Positions 37,660 to 48,964 are shown, counted from the stretch's first letter. The stretch: DNA of 64,000 nt from Cyathus striatus (GCA_025738555.1 JAOVFP010000002.1:5084001-5148000); one strand, 5' to 3'. The notes: generated by a model not told the origin, from the sequence alone. Numbers and translations are program-made.

Positions 37660-37960
37660 TGCATGCACACAAGAGATTCAAAAATCATGCAAGTGCACAC
37701 ATGTGAGAGAGAGAGTGAGAGCAAAGAGTGTGTGGAGCATGCACACAAAGGGTGTGAGGAAGAGAGTGCATGCACAAGAGAGAGGGCAAGAGAAAGAGTG
37801 TGCATGCAAGATAGAGTCTAAAGGAGAGAGGTCTAGAGTGAGTGTGGTGGATGCAAGATAGGGTATGAAGAAGCATGGGGGGGGGGAAGACCAAGCACAC
37901 ATGTGTGTATGGTATGTGTGAGAGTGCAAGAGAGAGAGAGAAAATGATAGAGCTCTTGTC
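37660..37960. repeat. GA-rich simple sequence, copy 2, inside the hAT element
   Basis: Tandem-like blocks of GAGAGAGTG with recurring TGCATGCA and GCACACATGTG units. Similar in style to 36,270-36,480. No protein is supported. Confidence 0.7.
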
Positions 37961-38829
37961 CTCATGGCACTGTAGCCATAGTTCAAGCAATAAGAGGATA
38001 TCAGTAAAGTGAATGGAAGGACATACTGGCACAGTCACCTGGCTTGATGGAACACAAATCAAAGTTCACTCACATTCTTAAACACCCAAACTGCTGAGCC
38101 CCAGCCTGCAGAACACCAGACCAGAAAAAGGTACAAGAAAGGCAAAATGGGAGAGAGAACATGATGCACACAGCAGACAGGAAGGAATGAAGCAGATGAG
38201 AGGGGAAGAGCAAGGGGAAGAGCAAGGGGAAGAGGAAATTAAGTGAAGCCAAACAAAGTCAAAAGAGTTCAACATGTTAGTGACATGGAATTAGTCACAT
38301 GATAATTGTGCCACTTCCCCAATTATTTGATTGGCTGGCAACTCTTCAGCTGACTCAACTTATTTCAGCTTGCACTCATGCTTCACAATTTGATTGCACA
38401 TTGAAAGCATGCATGATAATAAATACTTGTTATAACTTTCTAAATGCTTTTCATTGGATAGTTATAATATTGCATAAGCATTATTATGTATGCAGTATAT
38501 ATGAGCAGAGATATTGTGGTGGTGCAAGTACAGTATAAATGTTACTGCAATGATTACTGAATTCAAGTTCAACAGCTCAAAATGGATAAATGGATAAGTA
38601 TAAGTTAGTATCAAATAAGTACATTGCATGTACTAAGATAAATACCATTTAGTTATTACAAAAGGCCAAATTAATAAGTATTAATTGTGTGTGAAGTAGT
38701 ATATTTAAGCCAAGATTAGTGAACTGTATATGTGCACATTAGTACAATTAAGCCAAAATATGTTACATTTAAAGATATGTAAGGAAATATAAGGTAAGAG
38801 GTACATCTTAATGTAACTAGCTTAACTAA

Positions 38830-39218
38830 TTTAGTCAACAGGGAATTTGCTGATGTTACTACAAGGTATTCTTGCAAGCCATGCACAGCTGCAGACAAGA
38901 TATGTGACTATTTCAAGCTCCCACCTGAAGATTTTGACTCCTGCAATCCTCTCCAATGGTAGTTTAGTCACTGCCTTCAGTTTCCTGCATTATATCATTT
39001 ATTGTGCAATATAATTGGGATTCCAGGTATGTCAATTCCCATTAATTGAAGGGCACACTTACAAGTTCTATCTATTTTTAGGCTCTGCAGTTGCAGTGGA
39101 GCAAATATTTTCTGGTGGGCATGATACTATATCTATCCACTGTGCAAGCCTCAACCTGGAGACAATTCACAATCTTATGATTGTCAAACACCATTGCAAG
39201 CTTCAAAGAGGTGACTAA
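38830..39218 (+). pseudogene. hAT transposase remnant, C-terminal dimerisation domain
   Basis: The frame reads DKICDYFKLPPEDFDSCNPL up to QW, then TAG at 38960-38962 where a Trp is expected, then FPALYHLLCNIIGIPG. A 56-nt intron with GTATGT donor follows, then SAVAVEQIFSGGHDTISIHC and ASLNLETIHNLMIVKHH, stopping at 39218. The AVERxFSGGRDTISxxRASLxPETIxxLMLVK pattern is the signature of the hAT dimerisation region. His and Cys at the Arg positions fit CG to CA or TG transitions. Confidence 0.88.
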
Positions 39219-39494
39219 AGGTAGTTTATGTATAGCTAGAACTTATGCTATCTGTATTCTACTTATACATTATACTATTATATTGTATATTTGGTTCATC
39301 TAACAGATGTTGAGTGAATATTTCAGATCTTATGGCAATAATTCAGCATCTATCATAGCCATAAACTGTAAACAGCCATATTTGTACCTGTACTGTACTG
39401 TAGAGAATTCAAAAAATACCTGTACAGTATGGTCACAGCTAAAATCAGTACCATAAACAGTTTACTTTATACAGCTGTAAACTGTTATGGTATG

Positions 39495-39507
39495 GTTGGC
39501 AGCCCTA
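39495..39507 (-). repeat. Right terminal inverted repeat of the hAT element
   Basis: GTTGGCAGCCCTA, the exact reverse complement of 35131-35143. Confidence 0.9.
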
Positions 39508-39515
39508 GTCAGGAA
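39508..39515. repeat. Right target-site duplication of the hAT element
   Basis: GTCAGGAA, identical to 35123-35130. Confidence 0.9.
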
Positions 39516-39700
39516 TAGAAGAGGGGTTTGAAGAGCTGACTGTGGAGGAAGACTGGATTGAAAACACAGACCAACAATGGTGATGGACAAAGTCATGAAT
39601 TGCACAGAAGCTACAACATGCATACATACAGAGAATGATTATGTAAGTACCTTATGTAACTAAGTGGCTGTGCCTCAACACAAACACCCAGATTCTAACA

Positions 39701-39765
39701 TATGGGTACTGGTGGGTACAGGTATGAGCCAGATTCACAGTACCTGTAACCCACAGGTACCCATA
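39701..39765. repeat. Long imperfect inverted repeat (hairpin)
   Basis: Arms 39701-39724 and 39741-39765 pair over about 24 bp (TATGGGTAC...ACAGGTA against its complement) with one extra base and two mismatches, around a 16-nt loop. There is no coding context. It may be the fused ends of a small inverted-repeat element. Confidence 0.6.
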
Positions 39766-40422
39766 AGTGGTATATTGAATAAAAACATGAAAGAACAATA
39801 AGCCATAAGATAAATACCTTTATAACAACCTTGTATTGTACATTACCATTGTTTGTCCATTGTATTATAGTGAGAATTCAGTTTTGTATTTTGTTCAACT
39901 CATGGGTTGAACTTGAGCAAGGGGGTTCAAGAATTTTGCTAAGGTACATCAGGTTGATGTAAATTTTAAGCACTATGTGATGTACCCTACCTACCTACTG
40001 CAGGAACTAATTGCTATATATGGATATTTGTAATCACATCATGTGCTCAGTTACACATGTGACATAACCTTCTGCCCCTACTGGTCTCAGAGCCTCAGGC
40101 TCAGACTGCTATCCATGGCTCTGCTTTGCTGAAGAACTGTTTCCAAGACAAGCAGCACAAGTCATCAGGAAAATCCCTACTGGCTAAATTAGCGAATTAA
40201 GCTGGATTTAGTTAGATTTAGTATTCTTAGTGTATATATGTTAAGATAAGGTAATATAAGGTACACCTATATTTAATTGGTACTAGTAGTTGTTGGATTG
40301 GCAAGGTTGACAGCCTTGACTGGGTTATGGGGGTGTATTATATTGGAGTGCCCCTGCCATGGTGACAAGCCTGGTAGCCCACTCAACTGGTTAAGTACCT
40401 GTTCTTGCTTGTGTATAGGCAA

Positions 40423-40496
40423 AGGCTGGTAGCTCAGTTGGAAGAGCACCTAGTCATGAGTATGGGTGATCACAGGTTCAATCCCTGTCCAGTCCA
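40423..40496 (+). ncRNA. tRNA-like sequence, probable head of a tRNA-derived SINE
   Basis: A-box TAGCTCAGTTGG and B-box GGTTCAATCCC are intact and correctly spaced. The acceptor arm pairs AGGCTGG with CCAGTCC (one mismatch, one wobble), the D-stem GCTC/GAGC and T-stem CAGG/CCTG pair fully. The anticodon stem does not pair (CCTAG against TATGG), so it is not a working tRNA. A tail of about 50 nt with AAAAAAA follows. This combination, inside a transposon island, suggests a Pol III-type SINE or a tRNA pseudogene. Confidence 0.55.
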
Positions 40497-40631
40497 ATAG
40501 TTTTAACAGTAGTAGCTTATTTGAGCTAATGTGATGCTAAAAAAAACTAAATAAACCTTCATGTTTCATATGTATGTCTTATAAACAGTAAGCTATGAAA
40601 TCCTGGGTTGATATTGAAATTTATTTCATAG

Positions 40632-42930
40632 TTAAACTATTGTAGAGTACTGAAAGCAATCATTAAAAGAATTAACATAAAATGTTCTACTATCATTAAG
40701 AACACTACTTGATTTCCAATCTTCTGGTGCTTTCTTACCAAAGTTTGGGAACAAATGCACACTTGCCTTAATGAGATTAATAGGTATAATACTCGATGCT
40801 GGCCTCCCTTCATATTGAGCTAATTGAAGACATGAAATTGTATACAAACAGGATAACAGATCAAGCTGAGCAGTCAAAAATGGTGTGAACCACTCAACAT
40901 AAGCAAAATGTTGTGATGGAGGGTTACCCTTAAACCATTTTTGCACCACATGGGATGGAAGCAAGAATACACAGCAGACTTGTGCTATACAATGACCTGA
41001 TTAATTTAATCAAAGTTAGAATAATGCCAAATACAATCCTGGCAATGCAAGAACATACCTTCAACTCTAAGTGCCTTGCTATTATGAAAATCAACATATG
41101 CAGTATCAAAGCACCCAGGTACCATTATGCTATACTTTCCAACATGAGCTGGTTGTACATCTATAAGTCAATGGCAAGCTCAGTATTGTTGAAAGTGAAG
41201 GGATCACCACTGACAAACTTGATGTGGTGATAAACAGAAATGGTCTGACATATCATTGGCAGCCTGTGACTCTCTCTCCAAATCTGAGACTGAGTGAACT
41301 CCAGGTGCTGGAACTGCACAACTATTCAAGAAAGGGTGGCTTCAAAGTCAACAGCATCATATTGATCTCGTAAGGAGGAGAAAGTAACACCCCAACTTGA
41401 GGGATGCTTTGTCATCTTTAGCTTTTGCAGAGGAATGAGAAGAGGAAGCATGGGTATATGGGACTGCAGTACCAGTGGAGGGCTGAGAAATTGGAATCTC
41501 AGGAACTTGTCATATCTAAAAACCTGCTCCTTGCACTCAAGCTACAGAGTCATTTGAGAAAACTCATCCTTTCCATTTGTAGCATTGAATGTGTCTTTTG
41601 CAAGGTCAATATGTAGACACTCTGTGTACTGAGTGTCTGTATTGTCTGTTGTTCTGAAGAGCTTGATGAAATAGTGGTGATGTTGAATATAGTGGAGCTT
41701 AATGATATTGAACTGTAAGCATATATTAAGGTCTAAAAAACACCTTTGTTGCTGTGAAAATCTTCCAGAGCTGAGTCCAAAAGTTCAAGTGTTTCATCTG
41801 TGTGTACTGGGTATCAAGCCAGTTGTATGAAGTCCAGCATAGCATGAACAGCATGCACAAGCTGCTGGTTTGAGGACTCAGGTTGATTATGAAGACAGAT
41901 GTTGAGAACAAGCCCTAATAGAAATTGAGAAATTTGATTATGTTCTGTTCCAGTAACTTGTGAAAGGTTATATATTCCCTTCATAAACAGATGGATATGA
42001 TGGTTTGGCAGGAATCAGTGACACTGCACATCAACCTCAGCATCACCAACAGCAGAGTGAACCCATGATATGATGTGCTTTATAACTTCTTGAAAGAGCT
42101 GGTGAAGAACATTGGGTGTGATAGACTGGTAGATGTTGACGAGAGGGAGGTTCTTCCAAAATGGTGACTGAACAGGCTTTATTTCTGCAGCCACACAAGC
42201 CTGCTTGAAGGCAGTCAAAACTTGAGAAACAGTGTCCAGGACAGCATAAATGGAGCCATCATTGAAAGGGGGTAAATGTGTGATTGAATTGCCAATACCC
42301 TCATGAGGAGCTGGGCATGAAAGTCATCATTCTGTCTTGATGATGGTAACCATCACTTGCTCAGGGTAGTCTCCAATATAGGCTACAAAGATAGGATAGC
42401 ATTGCTGCACTGCCCCATCACCACTTACAAGCTGAATACCTTTGCACCCAGCAGCTACTAATGGCTTCAGAATGAACTCCATACATGCATGAAAAAGATT
42501 AGCAAGTGTATGGCATTGTGATGCCTTGCAGCATATGTGGCCTAGCTTCAAGGTCAGAAGGTAACCAATAAGAACTTGCCCATATTGTGAACTTTTACAT
42601 TGCACATGCTTTGGGAGATTGCCAATTGTTATATAGACAGGATATGCTGTTTTGTTTGGAATGTGGTGAGTTGGGTCTTGTCTGATGATATGAGTACTGG
42701 AACAATAGTGCAGTCCTTTCACTTTGACTGCTCCTTGACTTTTTGCTGAAGCACATATTAGAAATTAGAAATTTTGATATCTGAGAAAGACCAGTACTAA
42801 CCTGTGTTGACCACCACCATTTCCCTGTGTTCATGTCATGATAGCAATGAGCATCATGGTTTTCATCAGTAAAGTGATGCTCTGGCTCAAAGATTAGGTG
42901 AGGGGTAAAGTCCAAATCCCCCCAGACACT
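40632..42930 (-). pseudogene. Plavaka-type DNA transposase, fragmented
   Basis: Minus-strand fragments in the correct order. 42,595-42,915 holds DLDFTPHLIFEPEHHFTDEN and YHDMNTGKWWWSTQ. 42,327-42,722 holds PNKTAYPVYITIGNLPKHVQ, HTLANLFHACMEFILKPLVA and GDYPEQVMVTIIKTE. 40,632-40,964 holds HFAYVEWFTPF, INLIKASVHLFPNFG and NDSRTFYVNSFND. These are hallmark blocks of the Plavaka group, a CACTA-related DNA transposase common in mushroom-forming fungi. The stretch 41.0-42.3 kb between them has many stops. Terminal repeats were not found. Strongly CpG-depleted like the hAT element. Confidence 0.85.
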
Positions 42931-43329
42931 GTGGGCATTGCAAGAAACAGGGTATATAATGCAATTGTAATGTACACGTCAAAAGCGGTATCTTTCTTTT
43001 CACAGACTGTGGAGAGTACATCTTAGAACAACATGCAGCAACATAAGTTTAGTTCATGAGATCGAAAGCATGACAGATACCATTGCAGACACGAGAAGCG
43101 ACAGGTCGTGGTGGGAGAAAGGGTTGTGGTAGGATGAGGTGAAGAGGGGGAAGAGGAACATGGCATGAGATGCCAGGAGTGGCGCGCGAGATGTGGTAGC
43201 AGTGATGATGATATGATACAGTGTAGTGAGGAGGGGAGGTGGAGGTGGTTCGCTTGAGAGGGCATGGACAAATGGGGGGTGAAGGAAGGGGATCCGATCA
43301 TACCTATCACTTAGTATCGTCATAGTGGT

Positions 43330-45480
43330 TCACGGGGTGTGAGGGGTGGTTGGCAAGTCATCCCTTTCAACACAGCAAAAACTGACTCTTTGGCCATGGG
43401 CAGAGAGATCGCACCGAGGATGAGTTTGATGGTCTTAACCTCGAATCCCCTAAAGCCAAGTTCCAAGAAACCACTGACATTATCCTGAGAGCGCATGAGC
43501 TGTAACTCTTCTTCCTGTCCTCGAGCAGGTTGGTGAGCACAGGGCCTTTGCAACGGGGAGGTAGTTTGCGATTCACAAGCAAATGCAAGTGTGGCCGCTA
43601 TAAGCTTCATACAATCTCAACACGATCATGACGGGATCAGACGAGTTGATATCAGCTGGTTCATCGAACACATCATCTTCACCACGCTTAATGATCTCCA
43701 GCATGACGTTGTGAGTGCCTTCCATGATGAAAGGAGACTTGGGAAGGATATCCTCCCCATTACCCGGGAGACAGCGTACTGAACTGGAGTCAGATACTAT
43801 GCATGTGAAGGAAGCACCAGGGCATACCTCTAATAGGGGTGTCATAAAGCTATGCCACCTCAGGTACATCGGACTCCAAGAAAGAGCCAGCATGAGGCAT
43901 AGCGGCCCATGAGAACCAGTATTCACCTAGTAAAAGCAATGGGACATTGACTCTAACAAATTATATGATTACTCACCTTGAACCTGCTCTGCATCAGGAG
44001 CAGTAGAAGATCTCAACAGCGAGATCCTCAACATGTTCCTTATATACGAGAACCCTCGGACAGAATGGCAACACCATATCCAAATTCACTGAGATTAGCT
44101 TACTTGTGCCCACAAACCTCGAACTGTACAACAATCAGCATATATCATAACTGTGGAAAGGGCCACATGAACCTTGGCAATGTCACTAGTGGTATTCTTA
44201 TGTGTGGGTCGCTGAACATATCCAAACTGTGTTTCGTACATAGTGTTATCATTGCGGATATCCAGTGGAATCTCGACTAAAGCAGTATAAGCATGAGCTA
44301 CACGAGTATGAATTCTGGACATACACTTCAAGAACTCATGGCGCTGGTGCCAGTCAATGGTAGCATCAAGTTGAACAGCGAGCGCAAGCCATCTTTCATC
44401 GAAGCTACAACACCATCAGCAAAGGTCCAAGTAACGCAGCAGTTGTCTTACCAGTAGTAACATCCAAGGAAATCTACAAATCCCATCAACACGCATCTCA
44501 CTAACAGTATAACCGAACATACCGTAACGTCAATCATACTCTGACCATACCCAACCTGCACCTTAACAGCCACATGCAACGGGCCCTACAACATGACCGA
44601 CACGTCCGTGAATGCAAGAGGCTGCGCTGTCTCGAGGTGGTGCAATTCAACATCTGTGAATACCATAGCCAATCAGCAACATCCCACATACACACATTGT
44701 TCACTCACCCCAAGCATCCCAATAGTTCGAATGATCCTGGAAAATGATCAAGCCACCAGTATATCCCTCAGGAATAAGCTCGCGCCTGCCAATTCCCCAT
44801 TAGCCAAACACCCAAATGAAGACCGAACTGACAGAACCCACTTAAGCCTAACATCAACAAGACTCATAATCCTCCCCTTTGAAGGCATCGGCTGCACCGA
44901 AGCATTCCGGATCCTCAGTACAAAGTGGTCCGATCCATTAGCATACACTACCTCATGATCATCTTCAGCCAAATCCTACTCTTCATAAGATCGAAGAGAC
45001 ATACCAGAAACAGGTAAAAGTCACGCATGTGCAACTCATTCGATGGCTTCCTCAGCTCCCCAGGTCCACACGGGGACCTCTCCATAATAGCATACCCCTC
45101 CATCATATCATCCGAAGCCTGCATAACCTGCGACTTCAACCCTGTGTTCGCACCAGATAGCGGAATCTTGATAATGTCCCAGCGGGGGTACGGGGTAGTG
45201 TTGTACCCTACTATCTTGCTTCCAGGACCGAGGGCCTTCATTTTGGTTTTGCGAGTGAGGGAAATGGAGCCTGGGAAGATACTGAATGCTTTGTTGAAGA
45301 GCGACTCACCTATCTTATTGATTTCAGCGTAGAGCTTCTCGGCGTCATTATATACCATTCCACTGAAGAGCTGGTTAGAGCTGTCGAAATAAAGGACAAA
45401 ATGTACTTACATCGCTGTACTGGGAAGGACTACCATGAAGGCGTAAGCATGACCTCTAGGAATACGGGCAACCAGCGCAT
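43330..45480 (-). pseudogene. GH38 alpha-mannosidase (Ams1-type) pseudogene, C-terminal two thirds
   Basis: Vacuolar alpha-mannosidase relic. Recognisable order on the minus strand: AIGMVYNDAEKLYAEINKIG (45,300-45,390), GYNTTPYPRWDIIKIPLSGA, VVYANGSDHFVLR with ASVQPMPSKGRIMSLVDVRL (44.85-44.96 kb), a shifted frame giving ELIPEGYTGGLIIFQDHSNY, then ALVEIPLDIRNDNTMYETQF and GYVQRPTHKNTT (44.2 kb), GTHNVMLEIIKRGEDDVFDE and MIVLRLYEAYSGH (43.6 kb), and EEELQLMRSQDNVSGFLELG up to KTIKLILGA (43.4-43.5 kb). The frame changes between blocks near 44,830 and 43,580, and the FHDVLPGSA metal-ligand segment reads FMVVLPSTA. The N-terminal catalytic half is missing or unreadable. CpG content is normal. Confidence 0.82.
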
Positions 45481-45489
45481 CCATCCACC

Positions 45490-46166
45490 TCTATATTTCC
45501 TACCCACACTGTCCTCTCATCACCGTCCCACCCGCAGCAAAAAGCAGGGAGTTGCATCCAATGAACTAGCTGACACTAACATGCTCAGAGGCATTGTTCT
45601 GAGATCGCTCAGTAAGAGCATCATACGCCATACCCCCTTCCCTTGCTCTTCCCCACTCGAGTACTCATGTACAGAACCTCATCTCAGGTGCACATACTCT
45701 GATAGTAACCATCGTCGATTGAGTATAGAGGCGTAGGGTCGATAATATCTGACCTACTATATGACATCCTAAGATTAACAAAAAACCATGTCAGTACATG
45801 TGCCACAACCAAATCAACAACGAGAGCGTACCGCCTTTCTCTGCCATGAAACCAGCGCACTACATTGGCGATCTCGGACTACTGTAGCCCCACAGACATA
45901 TCTAACACCTCCCTCCTTGTTCTCCCTTCAAATCTTATCCCTATATCTTCCCCTGAATGCCCACAGCTACACCCCAAGTACTAGATGGTGTAGAGCAGCA
46001 ATGTCATTCGAAAGCTGCCCCTGCCGAGTAAGAGGCCTTTCAGTTGCGTTGCGGTGGTAAACAAACACGTTGCACCCCAAGGCACTGAGGTTGAGCCACG
46101 GAGACCAAAAGCCGCTCTGCCAATAGAGACCATTGATTTGAATGATCTGGAGCGGCTTTGAGGTGA
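45490..46166. other. Region between GH38 and SET pseudogenes
   Basis: About 680 bp. Its first part may be unreadable N-terminal GH38 sequence. No gene is supported. Confidence 0.4.
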
Positions 46167-48104
46167 TCACCAGAGGGACACTGAGGGCTTGAAGTGCTGT
46201 ACTGAGGCACAACAGTTCAAAGGGACAGCCATAAAAGAAAGCCGAGGCCACCCTTCTAACCAAGCCGTGTGCAAAAGCGGCAACTCTTCCTCCACATCCA
46301 TTGTCGGATCTTGACGCACCGAGCAAGGAGACTTTGAAGGAGAACGTATCCTAATTCGCCGAATTGGAGAACCTGCAAGAGAGGGTTAGCAACACGAGCG
46401 GGTGATTTGTGTACTGCAACAAAGGCGAAAAGAAAGGAAATAGGTATTACCATCATGCTTATCCTCCTCCTCCGCCCCCTCAGCACGCACGACGCCTTTC
46501 CTCTTGTCCCTCCCCTTCCTCGTTCGCTTCTTCCTACTGCGCCCATTAACAACCCTCTTCTTCTTCTTCTTCCCCTCCTCTTCGTACTCCTTCTCTGTCC
46601 TCTCCCCTTCACCCTCCTCCCACTCATCAACACACATCTCGACCCCACTCAACCCGCCCGAAAAAGGGACCCTCTCCTTCGTCTTGAACCCCCTCCGATG
46701 ACCAATGAGCGGTCCCAGATCCACCCCTTCCATTTTCTCTCCAGCAGCGGTACCCGAAGCAGGAAATGCGGATCCAGAAACGGAGGAAATGACCTCCCCG
46801 TCGACAAATGCTGCCATTTGAACTAGGGCGCAGTCTCCTGCGCGTGTGCTGCATGTGCATGTTGTGAATGTGGAAGAGAGGTGGAGGATGTTGGCCATTT
46901 GTTGGTGGAGGTGGGCGTATTGTTGGGGGCTGGTTCGTTGGGCGGTGGTTGGTGGTGAGTTTGAGGTGAGTGGGGGGGTGGTAGGTGATGTAGTAGTTGA
47001 TGGTGGTGGTACGGTTGAAGGTGGTGGTACGGTTGAAGGGGATGGTGGTGGTGGAACAGTCGTCACATTTGGCACATTCGCAGTCAATGGAGAAACAGGT
47101 GCCGAAGCAGAAAAAGAAGAAAAAAGTGGCAAGCTAATGTATCGGTAAACCAAAACCCCAACCCCTCAAAAAGACAAAAACCACTCACGAATCCAACATC
47201 TGAGGACTCTCAATTAATGCAGGCAAACTATGAATTGCATTCCCATCGTCCCACTCCCATCCCAACAACCTCCTCATTCGCTTTCAAATATCTAACCACA
47301 AAATCCCAAACGACAACGCCATATCACCCTCCTTCTTTGCCTTTTCAGGACAAAGGACAGGGCGAATGACGGCATTCGATCTACACCCGCTCCGTACGAA
47401 ACGGCCTTTGCTGCTGGACACGCGAGCATTGAGGGCAATGTCCAAAGGCGGCCCTACGAGATGCACGAAAGGCCTTGGCATACCCAAATGCACGTAGCCA
47501 CTGAGTGGGTCAGAGAGGTACGACGATGAGGGCGTGATGTGACTCATATATGACGTAATGAACGATTGCATCTTGATAGGTTGCACCGTATGCACCGTGT
47601 ACAAAGGTGGCCTAATCAAGAGGTGCGAGTCGGGGCTTAGATAGGGTGGGACTGGCGTTGGTGGGGGGGGGCGTTGGTGGATTTGAGTGTCTTGGGAATC
47701 TGATGGTGGCACCAGGACGGGAATGGGAGAAGGTGTGTATGGAGATGGAGTGGATGTGAGTGCTGTTATACCCCACCAGTTCTGTGCGTGACGGCAGAGT
47801 TTTGCATGGGTGTTGGCATGTGGGATTATGTCTGTTGATAGGAGGAATGTGTCCAGGGCTCGTCGATGTCGATGTGGTCATCTTCGTTTGAGGTGTCAAG
47901 TGGTGGGGATGGAATGGCTGATGAAGAGGCAAGAAGGATGGATGTAGTGGTTGTAGTTGCAGTAATAGGCAAATGCGCAATCGAAACCCTTCGTTTCTTA
48001 ACATGCGCCGAGCTCCCATCCCCTCCCCTCTTCCTCTTGATACCAGGACTCCTCCTATTACTCCCAGTCGTAGCTACCCCTCCTGCTCCAGAACAGATTT
48101 CCAC
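46167..48104 (-). pseudogene. SET-domain protein (Set3-like) pseudogene, no PHD finger found
   Basis: Relic of a fungal SET-domain chromatin protein. Starting from 48104 the frame gives a basic KRKR-rich N-terminus, then DEPWTH, a frameshift near 47,850, and DIIPHANTHAKLCRHAQNWW. The SET core follows: SSYLSDPLSGYVHLGMPRPF, SSKGRFVRSGCRSNAVIRPV and MALSFGIL. The typical LKANEEVVLGWEWDD stretch is broken twice within about 45 nt near 47,240-47,290. Then DGNAIHSLPALIESPQML, a Pro/Thr-rich linker, a Cys-rich CTCSTRAGDCALVQMAAFVD, and a basic tail. The PHD finger usual in this family is absent upstream. Three frame breaks in one gene support a pseudogene, although all are indels and so need read support. 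Confidence 0.72.
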
Positions 48105-48964
48105 AACACAAAAAGAGTTATATGCAGTAACACTATACTACGACATGTAACGACATTGTTTTTGTTAAACATTCAGCTACTTAAACAGCTCTAGATCCAA
48201 GCCAGCGGTAATTAAAAGAAGGCTCAATAGAGGTAACACTCACCCCAATGCTATCATGCATAGATTCGAATCGTGCTGAAATGGCCGTAGTGGCTATCAA
48301 GAAGGGACACTTTCACGACGATGTAGCCACGTTGGTAGCGAACAGACCTTACGCACAAAGTGAGTTACTACGAGGAGAAGAGAAAAAGAAATAACATACT
48401 CGATGACAACGATTGGCACGCGGATCTCGATGGCTACCAGATATTGGCGCACCACACGCGAAATGCGAGTATGAACACGCTGGGTGGCAAAGCAGGAGAA
48501 CAGGATTGCGGCCATTGCAGTAGAAAGTGAAGAAGTGTTGTTGGAGGTCGCAATTAACGAGAAAGTTAGATCGTTGTGCCCGAGAGCCCAATGCACTTTG
48601 TATGTGCGCGCCATTGTTGTTCAAGCCTTTCTCCAACAAACATCACGCTTCTTTCGACACAGGACCATCACCAGACGGTATGCAGACTCTTCGTGAGAGC
48701 AACATCAACCCTCCAGCCGTTGGGAAAGCAGATGTTCCGCTAGATCGCCTTTGTTAACCCTATGCGCAAGTGGTGGACATACCACCTATGTTAACAGGCC
48801 AGCAAGTATTCACCCAGGCAATTATTAATACATACCCCTTCGCCAGATATCTTTCAGCGGGTGAGATAGATTTCGAATACAAGAAATCGAATGCTGCGGT
48901 GTTGCACAGCAAGCAAAATTGGATTGTATGCATCAAAACACCGCAGGACAGGTGGGTAAGGCAC
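48105..48964. other. Region between SET and GH7 pseudogenes
   Basis: About 860 bp. Open frames on both strands show no recognisable domain. It may contain the missing 5' part of the SET gene or the decayed 3' part of the GH7 gene. Confidence 0.4.

Larger units (their letters stand above)
35131..39507 (+). mobile_element. hAT-superfamily DNA transposon, 4,377 bp, degenerate
   Basis: Both ends are defined: TAGGGCTGCCAAC at 35131-35143 and its exact reverse complement at 39495-39507, flanked by the 8-bp duplication GTCAGGAA. Subterminal regions are rich in TATGGT/ACCATA hexamers at both ends, plausible transposase-binding arrays. The 3' part encodes the hAT C-terminal dimerisation domain. The N-terminal zinc finger and catalytic core are not recognisable. 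The interior contains GA-rich simple sequence (36,270-36,480 and 37,660-37,960). With stops and CpG loss it cannot be autonomous. It sits inside older CpG-poor sequence. Confidence 0.92.
34625..42976. other. CpG-depleted transposon island
   Basis: Reading the plus strand base by base I find only 11 CG dinucleotides between the CG at 34,624 and the one at 42,976, an 8.35-kb interval: none before the hAT element, seven inside it and four after it. Both flanks have normal CpG content. TG and CA are abundant. This is the footprint expected when methylated cytosines deaminate over time. Counts are by eye and should be confirmed by computation. Confidence 0.85.

Noticed and set aside
37524..38062. 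Minus-strand open frames rich in Ser-Leu-His
   Set aside because: Produced by the GA-rich simple sequence; no biased codon use or splice context beyond low complexity.
40423..40496. Functional tRNA-Met gene
   Set aside because: A CAT occurs near the anticodon position, but the anticodon stem does not pair and the loop geometry is wrong.
46407..47148. Plus-strand frames opposite the SET pseudogene
   Set aside because: Low-complexity mirror images of the Pro/Thr-rich and Lys-rich coding blocks.
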